Origin: Gemmataceae bacterium
GTDB taxonomy: Bacteria > Planctomycetota > Planctomycetia > Gemmatales > Gemmataceae
Direction: 5' to 3'
Length of the DNA stretch: 39,996 nt
Assembly (NCBI GenBank): GCA_019636445.1
Contig: JAHBXO010000011.1
Span: 1 to 39,996 of the forward strand
Both the position numbers and the translations under genes were made by a program. Below the pieces are notes generated by a model that was not told where the DNA came from, ran no database searches, and saw only the letters and a program-made list of their open reading frames with translations. Shown in pieces: positions 7,900 to 17,459 of this stretch (position 1 is the first letter of the stretch; each line of letters opens with the position of its first letter).

Positions 7900-9375
7900 T
7901 TACTTCGCGGCGGTCTTGGCGGTGATCGGGACGGCGGTGAATTCCTTGAGGAGCTTGCCGGAGACAGCATCGTGCAGCCAGACCTTGCCGTCGAAGCCGG
8001 CGCTGGCGATCCGGGCACCGTCCGGGGACCACGCGACGGCGTATGCCGGGCCGGAGACTTTTTCGCACACGAGCTTCTTGGCCGGTTCGATGGTGTAGAC
8101 GCTGACTTCGCCCTTGCCGTCGAGGCTGCTGGTCGCGGCGAATTTGTCCCCGGCCGGGCTGAACTTCGCGCACGAGATGCGACCGGGCATCGGTTCGAAC
8201 TGCTTGAGCTTGTTCGAGTCGTCGCCGATCTCGCGCTTCACTTCCCGGTGCATCTTGTAGAGCCGCGGCGTACCGTCGGACCCGGCCGAGAGGATTTCAT
8301 CGTAGACGTTCGGTTTGGCGCCGGGAGTGTCGTTGGGCACCTTCTGCATCTTCTTCTCCTTCATCGGCCGGCGGTCGATCGTCATCACGCCGCCCTTGAG
8401 CGCGCCGGGGGTGATGCTCGTCACGTTGTCGATGAATCGTTGCGTGGGCACGTCGGTGAGCTTCACGGTCATGTCCCGGCCTCCGGACACGAGGTGCAGG
8501 CCGTCCTGGCTGAACGCGGTGGTGAGCACCCAGTCGGAGTGCGTGCCCATCTGGAGGAGTTGCTTGCCGGTGTCGGCGTCCACGGCGCGGACGGTGTTGT
8601 CGGTGCAGCCGAAGGCGACGAGCTTGCCGTCCGGCGACCAGCTCACGCCAGAGAGCGTGTCGAAGGTGACGGGCGTGGAGACTTTGAGTTTGCGCTTTTC
8701 GACGTTCCAGATCTGGACTTCGCCGAATCGGCCGGGGGAGCCTCCGGCGACGGCAAGCCACAGGCCGTCGGGCGAGAACGCGATGCTGCGCACCTGTTCC
8801 GAAAGGCCGATGAGGCGGGCTTCGAGTTTACCGCCGTCGGCGGCGTGGAGCAGGACTTCGTGATAGCCCGTGACGGCCAGATATTTGCCGTTCGGAGAGA
8901 ACGCGAGCGAGGTGACGACCGGCGGAGCGAGGTACTGGTGCGGGTGGTCCTCGTCGACCGTCACTTTCTCCTTCGCCGAGGCGGGCGTATCGTCCTTGGC
9001 CCCTTCCTTGATCCAGCGTTCGACGAGGGCGTATTGCTTCGCCGTGAGGGCGTCGCGGTTCTTGGGCATCTCGTGCTGGCCGTCCTTGACGCGGATTTCG
9101 TCCAGCAAATAACTCTGTTCCGGCTTGCCGGGTACGATGCCGGATTTGCCCGTCTCGCCGGCTTTCAGAAGTTCCGCGAACTCCGTCATTATGTAGCCGC
9201 CCTGCGCCTTCGCCGGCTGGTGGCAGCCCTGGCAGTTCTGCTGGAAGATCGGGCGGATCTCTTTGAAATAGCTGACCGGTCCGTCGGCGGTTTCGGCCTT
9301 CGGCTGGGCGGGAATGGCATTCGCGAGCAGCGCCATCGCAAGGAGGGCCGCCCACGACCAACGGAGAGAGGGCAT
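7900..9375 (-). CDS. WD40-repeat protein with N-terminal c-type cytochrome domain
   Basis: A 491-residue exported protein. It has a signal peptide at residues 1-24 (ending AIPAQ), then a planctomycete-type cytochrome c domain with one haem-binding CQGCH (C48, C51, H52) in the context IRPIFQQNCQGCHQPAKAQGG. The domain continues with KNRDALTAKQYALVERWIKEGA, the usual end of this type. From about residue 150 there are WD40-type blades (SLAFSPNGKYLAVTG, SIAFSPDGLWLAVAG, GVSWSPDGKLVAFG, TAFSQDGLHLVSGG, AVAWSPDGARIASAG). It probably acts in the periplasm as a redox or scaffold partner of the DUF1549/DUF1553 protein encoded immediately downstream. That functional link is inferred from gene order and from the common pairing of these families. 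Confidence 0.92.
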   Translation of the reverse strand: MPSLRWSWAALLAMALLANAIPAQPKAETADGPVSYFKEIRPIFQQNCQGCHQPAKAQGGYIMTEFAELLKAGETGKSGIVPGKPEQSYLLDEIRVKDGQHEMPKNRDALTAKQYALVERWIKEGAKDDTPASAKEKVTVDEDHPHQYLAPPVVTSLAFSPNGKYLAVTGYHEVLLHAADGGKLEARLIGLSEQVRSIAFSPDGLWLAVAGGSPGRFGEVQIWNVEKRKLKVSTPVTFDTLSGVSWSPDGKLVAFGCTDNTVRAVDADTGKQLLQMGTHSDWVLTTAFSQDGLHLVSGGRDMTVKLTDVPTQRFIDNVTSITPGALKGGVMTIDRRPMKEKKMQKVPNDTPGAKPNVYDEILSAGSDGTPRLYKMHREVKREIGDDSNKLKQFEPMPGRISCAKFSPAGDKFAATSSLDGKGEVSVYTIEPAKKLVCEKVSGPAYAVAWSPDGARIASAGFDGKVWLHDAVSGKLLKEFTAVPITAKTAAK

Positions 9376-9474
9376 CGCGACCTCGAACGGGGATGCGCCG
9401 CGAGAAGCCGGCGCCTATCGGGTGAGACTAATACTTTATCAGAAAGTCCCGCGTGCATTCAAACGGATTTTCCC

Positions 9475-11679
9475 ATGGACCCCGTCGCCGTCATCCTTGC
9501 CGAACTGTCCCGCAAGGGGTACGTCCCGCTGAAGCCGAAGCAACTGGCCAAGAAGCTCGGGATCGGCGAAGCGGCCTATCCCGAGTTTCGCAAGGCGCTC
9601 AAATCGCTTCTGGCCGACGGACGCGTCGAGCAGGGGAAGAACAACCAACTCCGCCCGGCCGACCAGTTCGGGTCCGTGGTCGGCATCTACCGGCGCGTGA
9701 AGTCCGGTCACGGATATGTCCGCCCGCACGGCCCCGAAGCCGGCTCCGGGGCCGACATTTACATCCGCGAGGGAAAGGAGCGAGATGCCAGCACCGGCGA
9801 CGAGGTGATGGTGAAGCTCACCCGCCGCGCCAGCGGGCAGAAAGACGCCGCCGGCGAAGTCATCCGCGTGCTGGTGCGAGCCACGCGCACCTTCGTCGGC
9901 ACCTACTTCGAACGCGAGGGCCAGGCATTCGTCCGCGTCGACGGCACCGTCTTCAGCCACAGTATCCTCGTTGGCGACCCTGGCGCGAAGGGTGCACGGC
10001 CGCAGGACAAGGTCGTCGTCGAAATGGTGAAGTTCCCGTCGCCCGACGACCGCGGCGAAGGCGTGATCGCCGAAGTCCTCGGCCCGCTGAACCAGCCGGG
10101 CGTGGACCTGCTCACGATCGTGAAGGCATTCGGCCTGCCGGAGGAGTTCCCCACGGAGGCGCTCGACGAAGCCCGGTCGCAGGCCGATCGGTTCCGCGAG
10201 GACGACTTCCACGGCCGCACCGACTTCACACACGACCTCGTGGTGACGATCGACCCGATCGACGCGCGGGACTTCGACGACGCCGTCAGCGTGGAGATCG
10301 ACCCGAAGACCAAGCACTGGATCCTCACCGTGCACATCGCGGACGTGGCCCACTTCGCGCCGTCGGGTGGTCCGCTCGACACCGAGGCGAAGAAGCGGGC
10401 GACGAGCATCTACCTGCCGCGCAAGGTCATTCCGATGTTCCCGGAAGTGATCTCGAACGGATTGGCGAGCCTGCAAGAGGGCCGCGTTCGGTACGTGAAG
10501 AGCGTGCGGATGGAGTTCACGGCGAGCTTGCAGAAGGGTCATGTCGAATTCTTCAACGGCGTCATCAAACCACGCAAGCGCTTCCATTACGAAGGCGTCC
10601 AAGAAATCCTGAACTCGTTTAGCGGCGAGGCGAAGCCGAGCGCGAACGCCAAGCCGAGCGCGGAAGTTCCTTCCGACGTGCTCGCGATGCTGAAGCGGAT
10701 GCGCGATCTGGCGGCGCTCTTGCGGAAGAAGCGGTTCAAACGCGGCTCGCTGGAATTGAGCATGCCGGAGGCGGTGCTGGAGTACGACGCCGACGGCCGC
10801 GTGAACGGTGCCCACTTCGCCGTGAACGACGAGAGCCATCAGATCATCGAAGAGTTCATGCTCTCGGCGAACGAAGCGGTGGCGGAGCATCTCACGACGC
10901 TCGGCGTGCCGTTCCTGCGTCGCGTCCACCCGGCACCGAAGACGGAGAAACTGGAAGCATTCGCCGAGTTCGCCCGCATCCTCGGCTATCCGATGAAGCA
11001 CGCCGAGGACCGCTTCGAATTGCAACGACTCCTGCGGATCACCGCCGAGAAGCCCGAGCGCGCGGCCATCCATTACGCCCTGTTGCGGAGCCTGAAGCAG
11101 GCGACCTACTCGCCGGTACAGGACGAGCACTACGCGCTGGCGAGCCAGCACTATTGCCACTTCACGTCGCCGATCCGCCGCTACCCGGATCTGGTGGTGC
11201 ATCGGCTACTGGATCGTTGGATCCGGCACAAAAAGGTGACGGCCGACGAGACGGAGATGAAGATCCTCGGCGACCACTGCTCGCGGATGGAACGCCGTGC
11301 CGAGACGGCGGAACGGGAACTCGTGAAGCTGAAGCTGCTGCAGTACCTGAGCACGCGACTGGGCGAGCAACTCGACGCCGTCATCACCGGCGTCGCCGAC
11401 TACGGCTTCTTCGCGCAGGCGGAGCGCTTCCCGGCCGAGGGCTTGATCCATGTCTCGAGTTTGACCGACGATTATTACCACTTCGACGAAAGCTCGCACT
11501 CGCTGGAAGGGGGCCGGCGCAAGAAACGGTTCCGCCTCGGCGACCGCGTGCGGGTGGAAGTGGCTCGCGTGGACCTGCAGCGCCGGATGCTGGACTTCCG
11601 CCTCGCGGGACAGGCGGCCCAACCGGCGAAGGAGCCGCCGCGCGAGCCAAGCCCCCGAAAACGGGGACGCAGTCGCTGA
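9475..11679 (+). CDS. rnr: Ribonuclease R (RNB-family 3'-5' exoribonuclease)
   Basis: A 734-residue cytoplasmic exoribonuclease that degrades structured RNA from the 3' end. The ATG at 9475 starts a winged-helix region (VILAELSRKGYVPLKPKQLAKKLG). Next come an OB/cold-shock region (about 65-220, with GHGYVRPHG), the RNB catalytic domain (about 250-580) with the metal-binding motif DPIDARDFDDAVS near residue 259, the conserved HYCHFTSPIRRYPDLVVHR near residue 560, and a C-terminal S1 domain (about 630-710; VADYGFFAQ, GLIHVSSL). The order and length fit RNase R rather than RNase II. A short near-repeat (AKPSA, twice) forms a linker near residue 390. The basic C-terminal tail is typical. It is divergent from the WD40-cytochrome gene and probably monocistronic. 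Confidence 0.96.
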   Translation: MDPVAVILAELSRKGYVPLKPKQLAKKLGIGEAAYPEFRKALKSLLADGRVEQGKNNQLRPADQFGSVVGIYRRVKSGHGYVRPHGPEAGSGADIYIREGKERDASTGDEVMVKLTRRASGQKDAAGEVIRVLVRATRTFVGTYFEREGQAFVRVDGTVFSHSILVGDPGAKGARPQDKVVVEMVKFPSPDDRGEGVIAEVLGPLNQPGVDLLTIVKAFGLPEEFPTEALDEARSQADRFREDDFHGRTDFTHDLVVTIDPIDARDFDDAVSVEIDPKTKHWILTVHIADVAHFAPSGGPLDTEAKKRATSIYLPRKVIPMFPEVISNGLASLQEGRVRYVKSVRMEFTASLQKGHVEFFNGVIKPRKRFHYEGVQEILNSFSGEAKPSANAKPSAEVPSDVLAMLKRMRDLAALLRKKRFKRGSLELSMPEAVLEYDADGRVNGAHFAVNDESHQIIEEFMLSANEAVAEHLTTLGVPFLRRVHPAPKTEKLEAFAEFARILGYPMKHAEDRFELQRLLRITAEKPERAAIHYALLRSLKQATYSPVQDEHYALASQHYCHFTSPIRRYPDLVVHRLLDRWIRHKKVTADETEMKILGDHCSRMERRAETAERELVKLKLLQYLSTRLGEQLDAVITGVADYGFFAQAERFPAEGLIHVSSLTDDYYHFDESSHSLEGGRRKKRFRLGDRVRVEVARVDLQRRMLDFRLAGQAAQPAKEPPREPSPRKRGRSR

Positions 11680-11689
11680 GTGGAGCCGG

Positions 11690-13810
11690 TCACTCGACTT
11701 GCTTGATTTTCCGGCTGGCTTCGTCGCGACGGCCCCCCTCGCGGCCGACGTGCGTCGTCGCGTATTGCCGCTCGGCGATCGTCCAGGCTTCCTTCGCCCG
11801 CTTCGCATCCCCCTGCCGGAACGCCACGTCGCCGAGGTGGTCCCAGACGGTCGGATCGTTCGCGCCGTCCGGCAGCGCCGCGGCCTTCTCCAGCTGCTCG
11901 CGAGCCTCCGCGAGCCGGCCCTTGCGGAAGAGCACCCAGCCAAGGCTGTCCAGATAGGGCGCATGATCGACGTTCGGCTCGCCGGCGCGGGCGCGGTCGT
12001 CGGCTTCGATCTCGATCGCGCGGCGGATCAGCCGCTCCGCTTCGTCGAGCTTGCGGTTCTGGTCGGCAAGGTTGTAGCCGAGATTGTTCAGGGCCAGCGC
12101 ATCGTCGGCGTCGTCGTCCAGAATGCCGCGCAGTTCCTCCTCGGCTTCGCGGAGCTGCTTCATTCCGAGGAACGCCTGCGCCCGCAGGTAGCGGAGCGAA
12201 CGGATCTCGGCGGGGGAACGGAACTCCGCCATCGCGGCATCGCAATCCTTCAACATCTCGTCGTGCCGGCCGAGGATGCCCAGGATGTGGACCTTCTCGC
12301 GTCGCGAGGCGAAGGCGTTGTCCCCTTCGGCGCGGGCGATGGCGGCGAGTGCGGCCGGGGCGTTGCCCAGTTCGGCGTGCGCGGCGGCGCGGTAGTAGTT
12401 CAGCACGCCCGCGCCGAGGCTGCCAGACGAATTGCAAAGCTCGAGAATGTCTCGCCATTTCCGCCGGCCATACAGGTGCCGGTGGAGTCGTTGGAAGGAG
12501 CGGAAGTTGCCGTCGGCCTCGAAGCTTGCGCGGAGGGCGCGCTCGACGGCGTCGGGCTGACCGGCGCGTTCGCACGCCCACGCAAGCAGGTCCCAGAACT
12601 CGGGCGAGCGTTTTGTTCCGCTCGACAGTTGCGCGGCGCGGGTCGCCTTGAGCGCGAGCGCCGGTTGGGCCGCGAAGGCGGCCGCGAAGGCCTGTCGGCG
12701 TTCGCCCTCCTTCGCGGGTACGACGGCCGGCTTGCGGGGGAACCGTTCCGGCGTCGCGGGGAAGATCGCCTCGGTGATTTCGAGGATGCCAGAACCGGAG
12801 TCGGCGGTCGCGTAGGTGGCGCACAGGAGGCGGAAGAAGGCGGGATCGGTCGCGGTGGCGGCGAGTTCGCGGAACTCCTGGTGGGCCGTGCCGAACCCGG
12901 CAGGCGTCTTCGCGCGTTCCGCGAGCAGCGCCCATTTCGCGGGTGCTTCGGTTCGGGCTGCGAGAATCGCCTCGACGTTCTTCCCGGCCTTGCGGAGTTG
13001 CTCCGCATAGCGAAGGTACGGTTCGGGATCGCGCGGGCCAAACGCCAGGAACTCTTCGTAATGCGCGATCGCCACGATGGGTTGGCCGGCGGCCGCGGCG
13101 AGTTCGGCGAGATTCCGGTGCAGCCGGGCCGCGCCGGCGCGATCGTTGGCGAGGAGTTTGCGGGCGGCGAGGAAGGCGTCGCGGGCGTCGTCGAAGCGCT
13201 GGCGGGCCACGAGCACGCGGCCGTGGTGCTCGGCCGCGTCCGCCATCTCGCGATCGAGTTCGGCTTGCGAGAATCCTTCCTTGCGAAGCCGTTCCGACCG
13301 CGCCGCGAGGAATTCGCGAACATCGCCCCAGGCGGCCGCGGCCTTCGCCGCGTCGTTCGCACGGTCCCGGCAACGAGCGAGATCGATGCGCATCGCAAGC
13401 GCCTTCGTGGCCCGCTCGGCCAGCCGGTCCCCGTCCAGCGCCGTCGCGAGGGCGTCGGCGGCTTCGGAATACCGTTTGACCTCGAAGAGGAGTTTGGCGA
13501 GGCGGTGGGCCGTGTCGGCGTCCTTCGGTTCACCCGCGAGCACGGCGCGGGCCATGCGGATGGCGGCCGCATCGCGCCCGAGATCCGCGTAGACGGAGAC
13601 GAGTTCCCGCCGCGGCGCGGCGGCCATCGGGTCGAGCTTCGCGGCCGCTTCGAGGTTGCGCAAGGCGCGAGGGGCGTCGTCCGATCGCGCCTGGACGCGA
13701 GCCGCACCATATCGGGCATACGACTCGCGGCGCGACGACTCCGGAACCCGCACGTCCGCAGCGTGAGCGGCGAGGGCGAGCACCACAAGTAGCGTCAGCG
13801 AGCGAACCAC
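11690..13810 (-). CDS. Exported TPR-repeat protein
   Basis: A 706-residue protein with an N-terminal signal peptide (MVRSLTLLVVLALAAHAADV) and many tetratricopeptide-type helices. Examples are ALRNLEAAAKLDPMAAAPRRELVSVYADLGR (about 49-80), YSEAADALATALDGD, and near the C-terminus ALALNNLGYNLADQNRKLDEAERLIRRAIEI followed by PYLDSLGWVLFRKGRLAEAREQLEKAA. TPR proteins mediate protein-protein contacts, and no catalytic motif was found. The gene ends 10 bp from the convergent RNase R stop. Its start is 124 bp downstream of the membrane-bound dehydrogenase gene, with a terminator between, so it is likely to have its own promoter. A function beyond scaffolding cannot be assigned. Confidence 0.88.
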   Translation of the reverse strand: MVRSLTLLVVLALAAHAADVRVPESSRRESYARYGAARVQARSDDAPRALRNLEAAAKLDPMAAAPRRELVSVYADLGRDAAAIRMARAVLAGEPKDADTAHRLAKLLFEVKRYSEAADALATALDGDRLAERATKALAMRIDLARCRDRANDAAKAAAAWGDVREFLAARSERLRKEGFSQAELDREMADAAEHHGRVLVARQRFDDARDAFLAARKLLANDRAGAARLHRNLAELAAAAGQPIVAIAHYEEFLAFGPRDPEPYLRYAEQLRKAGKNVEAILAARTEAPAKWALLAERAKTPAGFGTAHQEFRELAATATDPAFFRLLCATYATADSGSGILEITEAIFPATPERFPRKPAVVPAKEGERRQAFAAAFAAQPALALKATRAAQLSSGTKRSPEFWDLLAWACERAGQPDAVERALRASFEADGNFRSFQRLHRHLYGRRKWRDILELCNSSGSLGAGVLNYYRAAAHAELGNAPAALAAIARAEGDNAFASRREKVHILGILGRHDEMLKDCDAAMAEFRSPAEIRSLRYLRAQAFLGMKQLREAEEELRGILDDDADDALALNNLGYNLADQNRKLDEAERLIRRAIEIEADDRARAGEPNVDHAPYLDSLGWVLFRKGRLAEAREQLEKAAALPDGANDPTVWDHLGDVAFRQGDAKRAKEAWTIAERQYATTHVGREGGRRDEASRKIKQVE

Positions 13811-13883
13811 GGCTGCGACTCCCCGGCGATCGCCGAATTCTACCCTCGTCGGAAACGGGGGAACAGCCCGACTGGAAACGAAA

Positions 13884-13915
13884 CGGGAGCCGGTTCCTTG
13901 CGAAACCGGCTCCCG
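13884..13915 (-). terminator. Terminator of the membrane-bound dehydrogenase gene
   Basis: A 12-bp inverted repeat (13884-13895 with 13904-13915, 8-nt loop) lies 18 bases beyond the minus-strand stop at 13934. Read on the minus strand it is followed by GTTTCGTTTCC, a broken T-run. It separates the dehydrogenase gene from the TPR gene downstream. Confidence 0.7.
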
Positions 13916-13933
13916 CGCGAGATCGGATCCGTT

Positions 13934-16900
13934 TCACTTCAAAGACGAAAGATACTCGATCAGGTCCAGGAACTCCGACGGTGACATCGTGCCCGCCTGC
14001 CCCTCCGGCATGCTGCTCTGCTTGAGGGTTGTGCGGACGTCGATGTCATCGAGCGGGATCGTCTTCTTCTCCTTGCCGTCGAAGATCACGATTTCCTTCT
14101 TGTTCTCGCTGACAATGAGACCCGTGACCTGTCCACCACTCAAACGGTCGATCTTCGTCGAAAGGTACTTCTTGTCCACCTCGGCGTTCGGGTCGATGAT
14201 CGACTCGACGACCTTGATCTTCGTCTGGCCCATCTTCGACATGAGCTTCTCGAGGTTCGGGCCGTAGTCGTTCCCCTCGCCCTGTCCGACCTTGTGGCAG
14301 GCGGTGCAGTTCCTCTGGAAGATCTCGCGGCCCTTCGACGGGTTGCCCGGAAGCGCGGCCAGCGCCTTCATGGCCTGGAAGCGCTCCTCCTTCGATTTCA
14401 TCTCGGTGCCGAGCAACTGCTTGAGCCACGGCGCGGCGGCGTTGTCCTGCGCGCTGCTCTTGCGGATCGTCTCGAGGAGCTTTCCGGCCTCGGGGTTCGT
14501 CGCCGCCAGCTTGCCGGAATAGAAGTCCGCCGGCCACGACGACGCGTTCGCCGCCAACGCCGACTCGACGGTGTACTTCGTCCAGTAGTCCATCGGCTTG
14601 GCGGCGATCGCGGCGACCGCGGACATCGTCTCGCCGGTCGCGTAGAAGCTCAGGGCGCGGGCCGCCTCGGTGCGCACGCGGGGGTGATCGTCCATCGCGG
14701 CCTTCTTGAAGCGCTCGATCGCGCCGGGAACGCGGTCGCGCTCGTCGGCGAGAACATGCACGGCCGCGGCGCGGGCCTGGAAGCTCTTCGCCGCCAGCAC
14801 CGCGTCGGCGAGGGCCGGGTCCACCGCGTGGTGCCCCTGCTGCACCCAGAGCGCCTCGCAGCGGAGGCGATCGAAGAGCGGATCGTTCGGATCGAGCTTC
14901 TTCACCCACGCCGCCACGACGGGCAGCACCTCCGCGGCGGGGCGGTCGTGCAGTTCGCGACGGGCGCGGTAACGGGTCCGCCATTCGTACTCGCGGAACT
15001 GTTCGAGAATCTCCATCACGCTCTTGCCAGCCTGCGTGACCGGCTTGATCGGCTGCTGGTCGGCCCCCATGAGCCGGTAGATGCGGCCGCGGGTGTGGTT
15101 CCGGTTCGGGTCGCGCTGCGAGTACTGCATGTGGCCGATGAGCGGATTCGCCCAGTCGCCGAAGTAGAGCGCGCCGTCGGTGCCGATCTGCGGGTCGGCG
15201 GGGCGGAAGTGCTTGTCTGGCGAGCGAACGAGATCGTCCCAGCCGCCTTCCTTCGCCTTCACGCGCTCGCCCATGAAGCCGGCGCCGTCGTCGCGGATCG
15301 TGTAGTGCGCGATACCATTCAACTGGATGACGCAGGCGTAGATGAAGTGCTTCTGGAGATTCTCCGGGAGCGCGCGGCTGACGAGCCATTCGTTGCCGAG
15401 GTTCGGCCGCACGCCGTTCGGCAGCACGAATTGCAGCCCCTTGCGCCCCCCGAACTGCTTGCCGGAGAGCGGCACGTCCCATGTCTGATTCGGCGTGGTT
15501 CCGTCGCCGACGATTCCCTGGCCCCATTCGTCGAACACGTAGCACCACATGTTTGCCATGCCGGGCAGGGAGAACTGATTCACCTTGAGGGAACGCGGGT
15601 CGAGGACGTACGCGCCGCCGCTGCCGGCGCTGCGATGCGGACCCCAGGGCGTCTCCAGCGTCGTGCTCGTCGCGATCCCTTCGAGCATGTGCAGCAGGCC
15701 GCCGTGGCTCCACTCCCACGCCCCGCAGGTGTGGTGCGTGTCGTCGGTCGCCCAGCCGTCCATCAAGTACGTCACATCGTCGGCCTTGTCGTCGCCGTCG
15801 GTGTCCTTCAGGAAGAGCATCCGCGGCTGGCTGACGACGAGCACGCCGCCGTTGTAGAACTCGAAGCCGGTCGGGCAGTGCAATTGGTCATAGAAGACCG
15901 TGCGCTTGTCCGCCTTGCCGTCGCCGTTCGTGTCTTCGAGGATCACGAGCTTGTCGGCGGGCTTCGGCATCCCCGGCTGCCACTGCGGGTAGCTCGGCAT
16001 CGTGCTCACCCAGAGCCGGCCCTTGTTGTCGAAATTGAGTTGCACCGGGTTCGCGACTTCCGGGAATTCCTTCTCGTCCGCGAAGAGGTTCACCTTCAAG
16101 CCGTTCGAGAGCCGCACGTCCTTGATGAACTCGGCCGGTGGGCGGATGTTCGGCCCCATCGCCGGCGGATTCTCGGAATAGCCCCGGTCCGGTCCGCCGA
16201 ACCGCGTCGGCACTTCGATCAGCTCGCCGGTCTTGCTGTCGTCCGGCTTTTCCGGAACGGGCTTCCCGTTCGCGATGTCCCAGACGAGGTGATCCCGCAC
16301 GGCCACCATGTTCCGCAGCTTCACGTATTCGCGCGGGAACGTCTCGGTGTCGTAGGTCCGCCGGCCGCCGTAGACGTACCAGCCGTTCACCATGCGGTAG
16401 TCCTGGCTGTGGTGCCACGCCTTGTCGACAACGGCGGCGCGGAGTTTCTCGAACACGGAGGTCCCCAGCAGAGCCGGATCGAGCCGCTTGCCGAACAGCC
16501 CGGCGTCGAGCGCCTCGCCGAGGATCTTGTCCCCCTGCTCGTTGAGCTGGAAACCGCCGACCGTGAGCTTGCCGCCACCCTTCGCGAAGGCTTCCAGCGT
16601 GGGGGTGTAGACGTCCACGAACGCCAGCTTCCGCTTCTCCGCCACGGCCTTCACGGCGTCGGCGTACAGCTTCAGATTCGCGTTCTCGGCCTTGCCGTCC
16701 GGCAGGAACTTGTCGCCGGTGTTCTCGAAGGCGATCGGCGACACGAGCACGAACCGCGCCGGGGATTTCTCGTCGTCGCGCGGATACTTCCGCGTGTATT
16801 CGTCGAGGAACTTCTCGTAGTCGGCCTTGAACTTCTCCACGCCCTCCGGGCCTTTGAACGACTCGTTCCAACCGAAGAAGCAGAAGAAGGTATCCGGGTT

Positions 16901-17320
16901 GAAGGCGAAGAGTGGATCGTCGAGTTTGGTGTAGTCGTTGGATCGCTGGCGGATACCCACTTCGTCCGCCGGGAAGGCGAAGTTGCGGACGACGAGCGCG
17001 AGGTCCTTGAATCGCAGGTGGAGCATCGTCTCGAAGTGGCCGTAGAGGCTCATGCGCTCGGCCGTCGTGTTGCCGACGAACGCGATGCGTTCGCCCTTCA
17101 CGAACTCGAGCGGAATCTGGCTGGGCGGCAGCGGGTCCTTCTTCGGTCGGGGCTTGGGCTTGAGGAACTCCTCGGCCGTCTGCATGGACGGGCCTTGCTT
17201 TTTGGCGGCCGGTTTCTTGGTGTCCTTCTTCTGCTGGGAGAAGGCGTCGGAGACGACGAAGAGCGCGAAGGCGAACAGCGCGAGGGCCGCCAGCGATCGG
17301 CGGAGCGGGGAGAGTCGCAT
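13934..17320 (-). CDS. PVC-type membrane-bound dehydrogenase with SGNH-like, HEAT and cytochrome c domains
   Basis: A 1128-residue exported multidomain protein. Signal peptide or anchor at about 10-28 (LAALALFAFALFVVSDAFS), then a lysine/proline-rich linker. Residues about 72-290 resemble an SGNH/GDSL hydrolase, but block I reads FVGNTTAERM, so the usual nucleophilic serine of GDS is absent. Residues about 385-770 are the beta-propeller called 'putative membrane-bound dehydrogenase' (GLKVNLFADE, EDTNGDGKADKRTVFYD, KDTDGDDKADDVTYLMDG). HEAT-like helices follow (about 790-970). The C-terminal haem domain has C1005-TACH and ends with PSEFLDLIEYLSSLK. Substrate and true redox activity are unknown for this family. 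It is transcribed alone, divergently from the toxin-antitoxin pair. Confidence 0.93.
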   Translation of the reverse strand: MRLSPLRRSLAALALFAFALFVVSDAFSQQKKDTKKPAAKKQGPSMQTAEEFLKPKPRPKKDPLPPSQIPLEFVKGERIAFVGNTTAERMSLYGHFETMLHLRFKDLALVVRNFAFPADEVGIRQRSNDYTKLDDPLFAFNPDTFFCFFGWNESFKGPEGVEKFKADYEKFLDEYTRKYPRDDEKSPARFVLVSPIAFENTGDKFLPDGKAENANLKLYADAVKAVAEKRKLAFVDVYTPTLEAFAKGGGKLTVGGFQLNEQGDKILGEALDAGLFGKRLDPALLGTSVFEKLRAAVVDKAWHHSQDYRMVNGWYVYGGRRTYDTETFPREYVKLRNMVAVRDHLVWDIANGKPVPEKPDDSKTGELIEVPTRFGGPDRGYSENPPAMGPNIRPPAEFIKDVRLSNGLKVNLFADEKEFPEVANPVQLNFDNKGRLWVSTMPSYPQWQPGMPKPADKLVILEDTNGDGKADKRTVFYDQLHCPTGFEFYNGGVLVVSQPRMLFLKDTDGDDKADDVTYLMDGWATDDTHHTCGAWEWSHGGLLHMLEGIATSTTLETPWGPHRSAGSGGAYVLDPRSLKVNQFSLPGMANMWCYVFDEWGQGIVGDGTTPNQTWDVPLSGKQFGGRKGLQFVLPNGVRPNLGNEWLVSRALPENLQKHFIYACVIQLNGIAHYTIRDDGAGFMGERVKAKEGGWDDLVRSPDKHFRPADPQIGTDGALYFGDWANPLIGHMQYSQRDPNRNHTRGRIYRLMGADQQPIKPVTQAGKSVMEILEQFREYEWRTRYRARRELHDRPAAEVLPVVAAWVKKLDPNDPLFDRLRCEALWVQQGHHAVDPALADAVLAAKSFQARAAAVHVLADERDRVPGAIERFKKAAMDDHPRVRTEAARALSFYATGETMSAVAAIAAKPMDYWTKYTVESALAANASSWPADFYSGKLAATNPEAGKLLETIRKSSAQDNAAAPWLKQLLGTEMKSKEERFQAMKALAALPGNPSKGREIFQRNCTACHKVGQGEGNDYGPNLEKLMSKMGQTKIKVVESIIDPNAEVDKKYLSTKIDRLSGGQVTGLIVSENKKEIVIFDGKEKKTIPLDDIDVRTTLKQSSMPEGQAGTMSPSEFLDLIEYLSSLK

Positions 17321-17459
17321 CGTCGGAGGACTCCAGCGGAGGAGACGCGGGCAGGTGTGAGTAGTGTATCGGCCGAGCGGAAGAAGGGGAACAAGCGTCG
17401 AAAGCTATCCGGTACGCGGGCGGTCTGGTACCATTTTCTTATTGCAGGGGATTCGCCAC

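Noticed and set aside
7972..9474. Extension of the RNase R frame upstream of 9475
   Set aside because: It is antisense to the WD40-cytochrome gene and has no similarity to RNase R; the winged-helix N-terminus begins at 9475.
17321..17459. Operator or promoter for the toxin-antitoxin pair
   Set aside because: Only a GGTACC palindrome and a mildly A+T-rich patch were seen, too little to name an operator.
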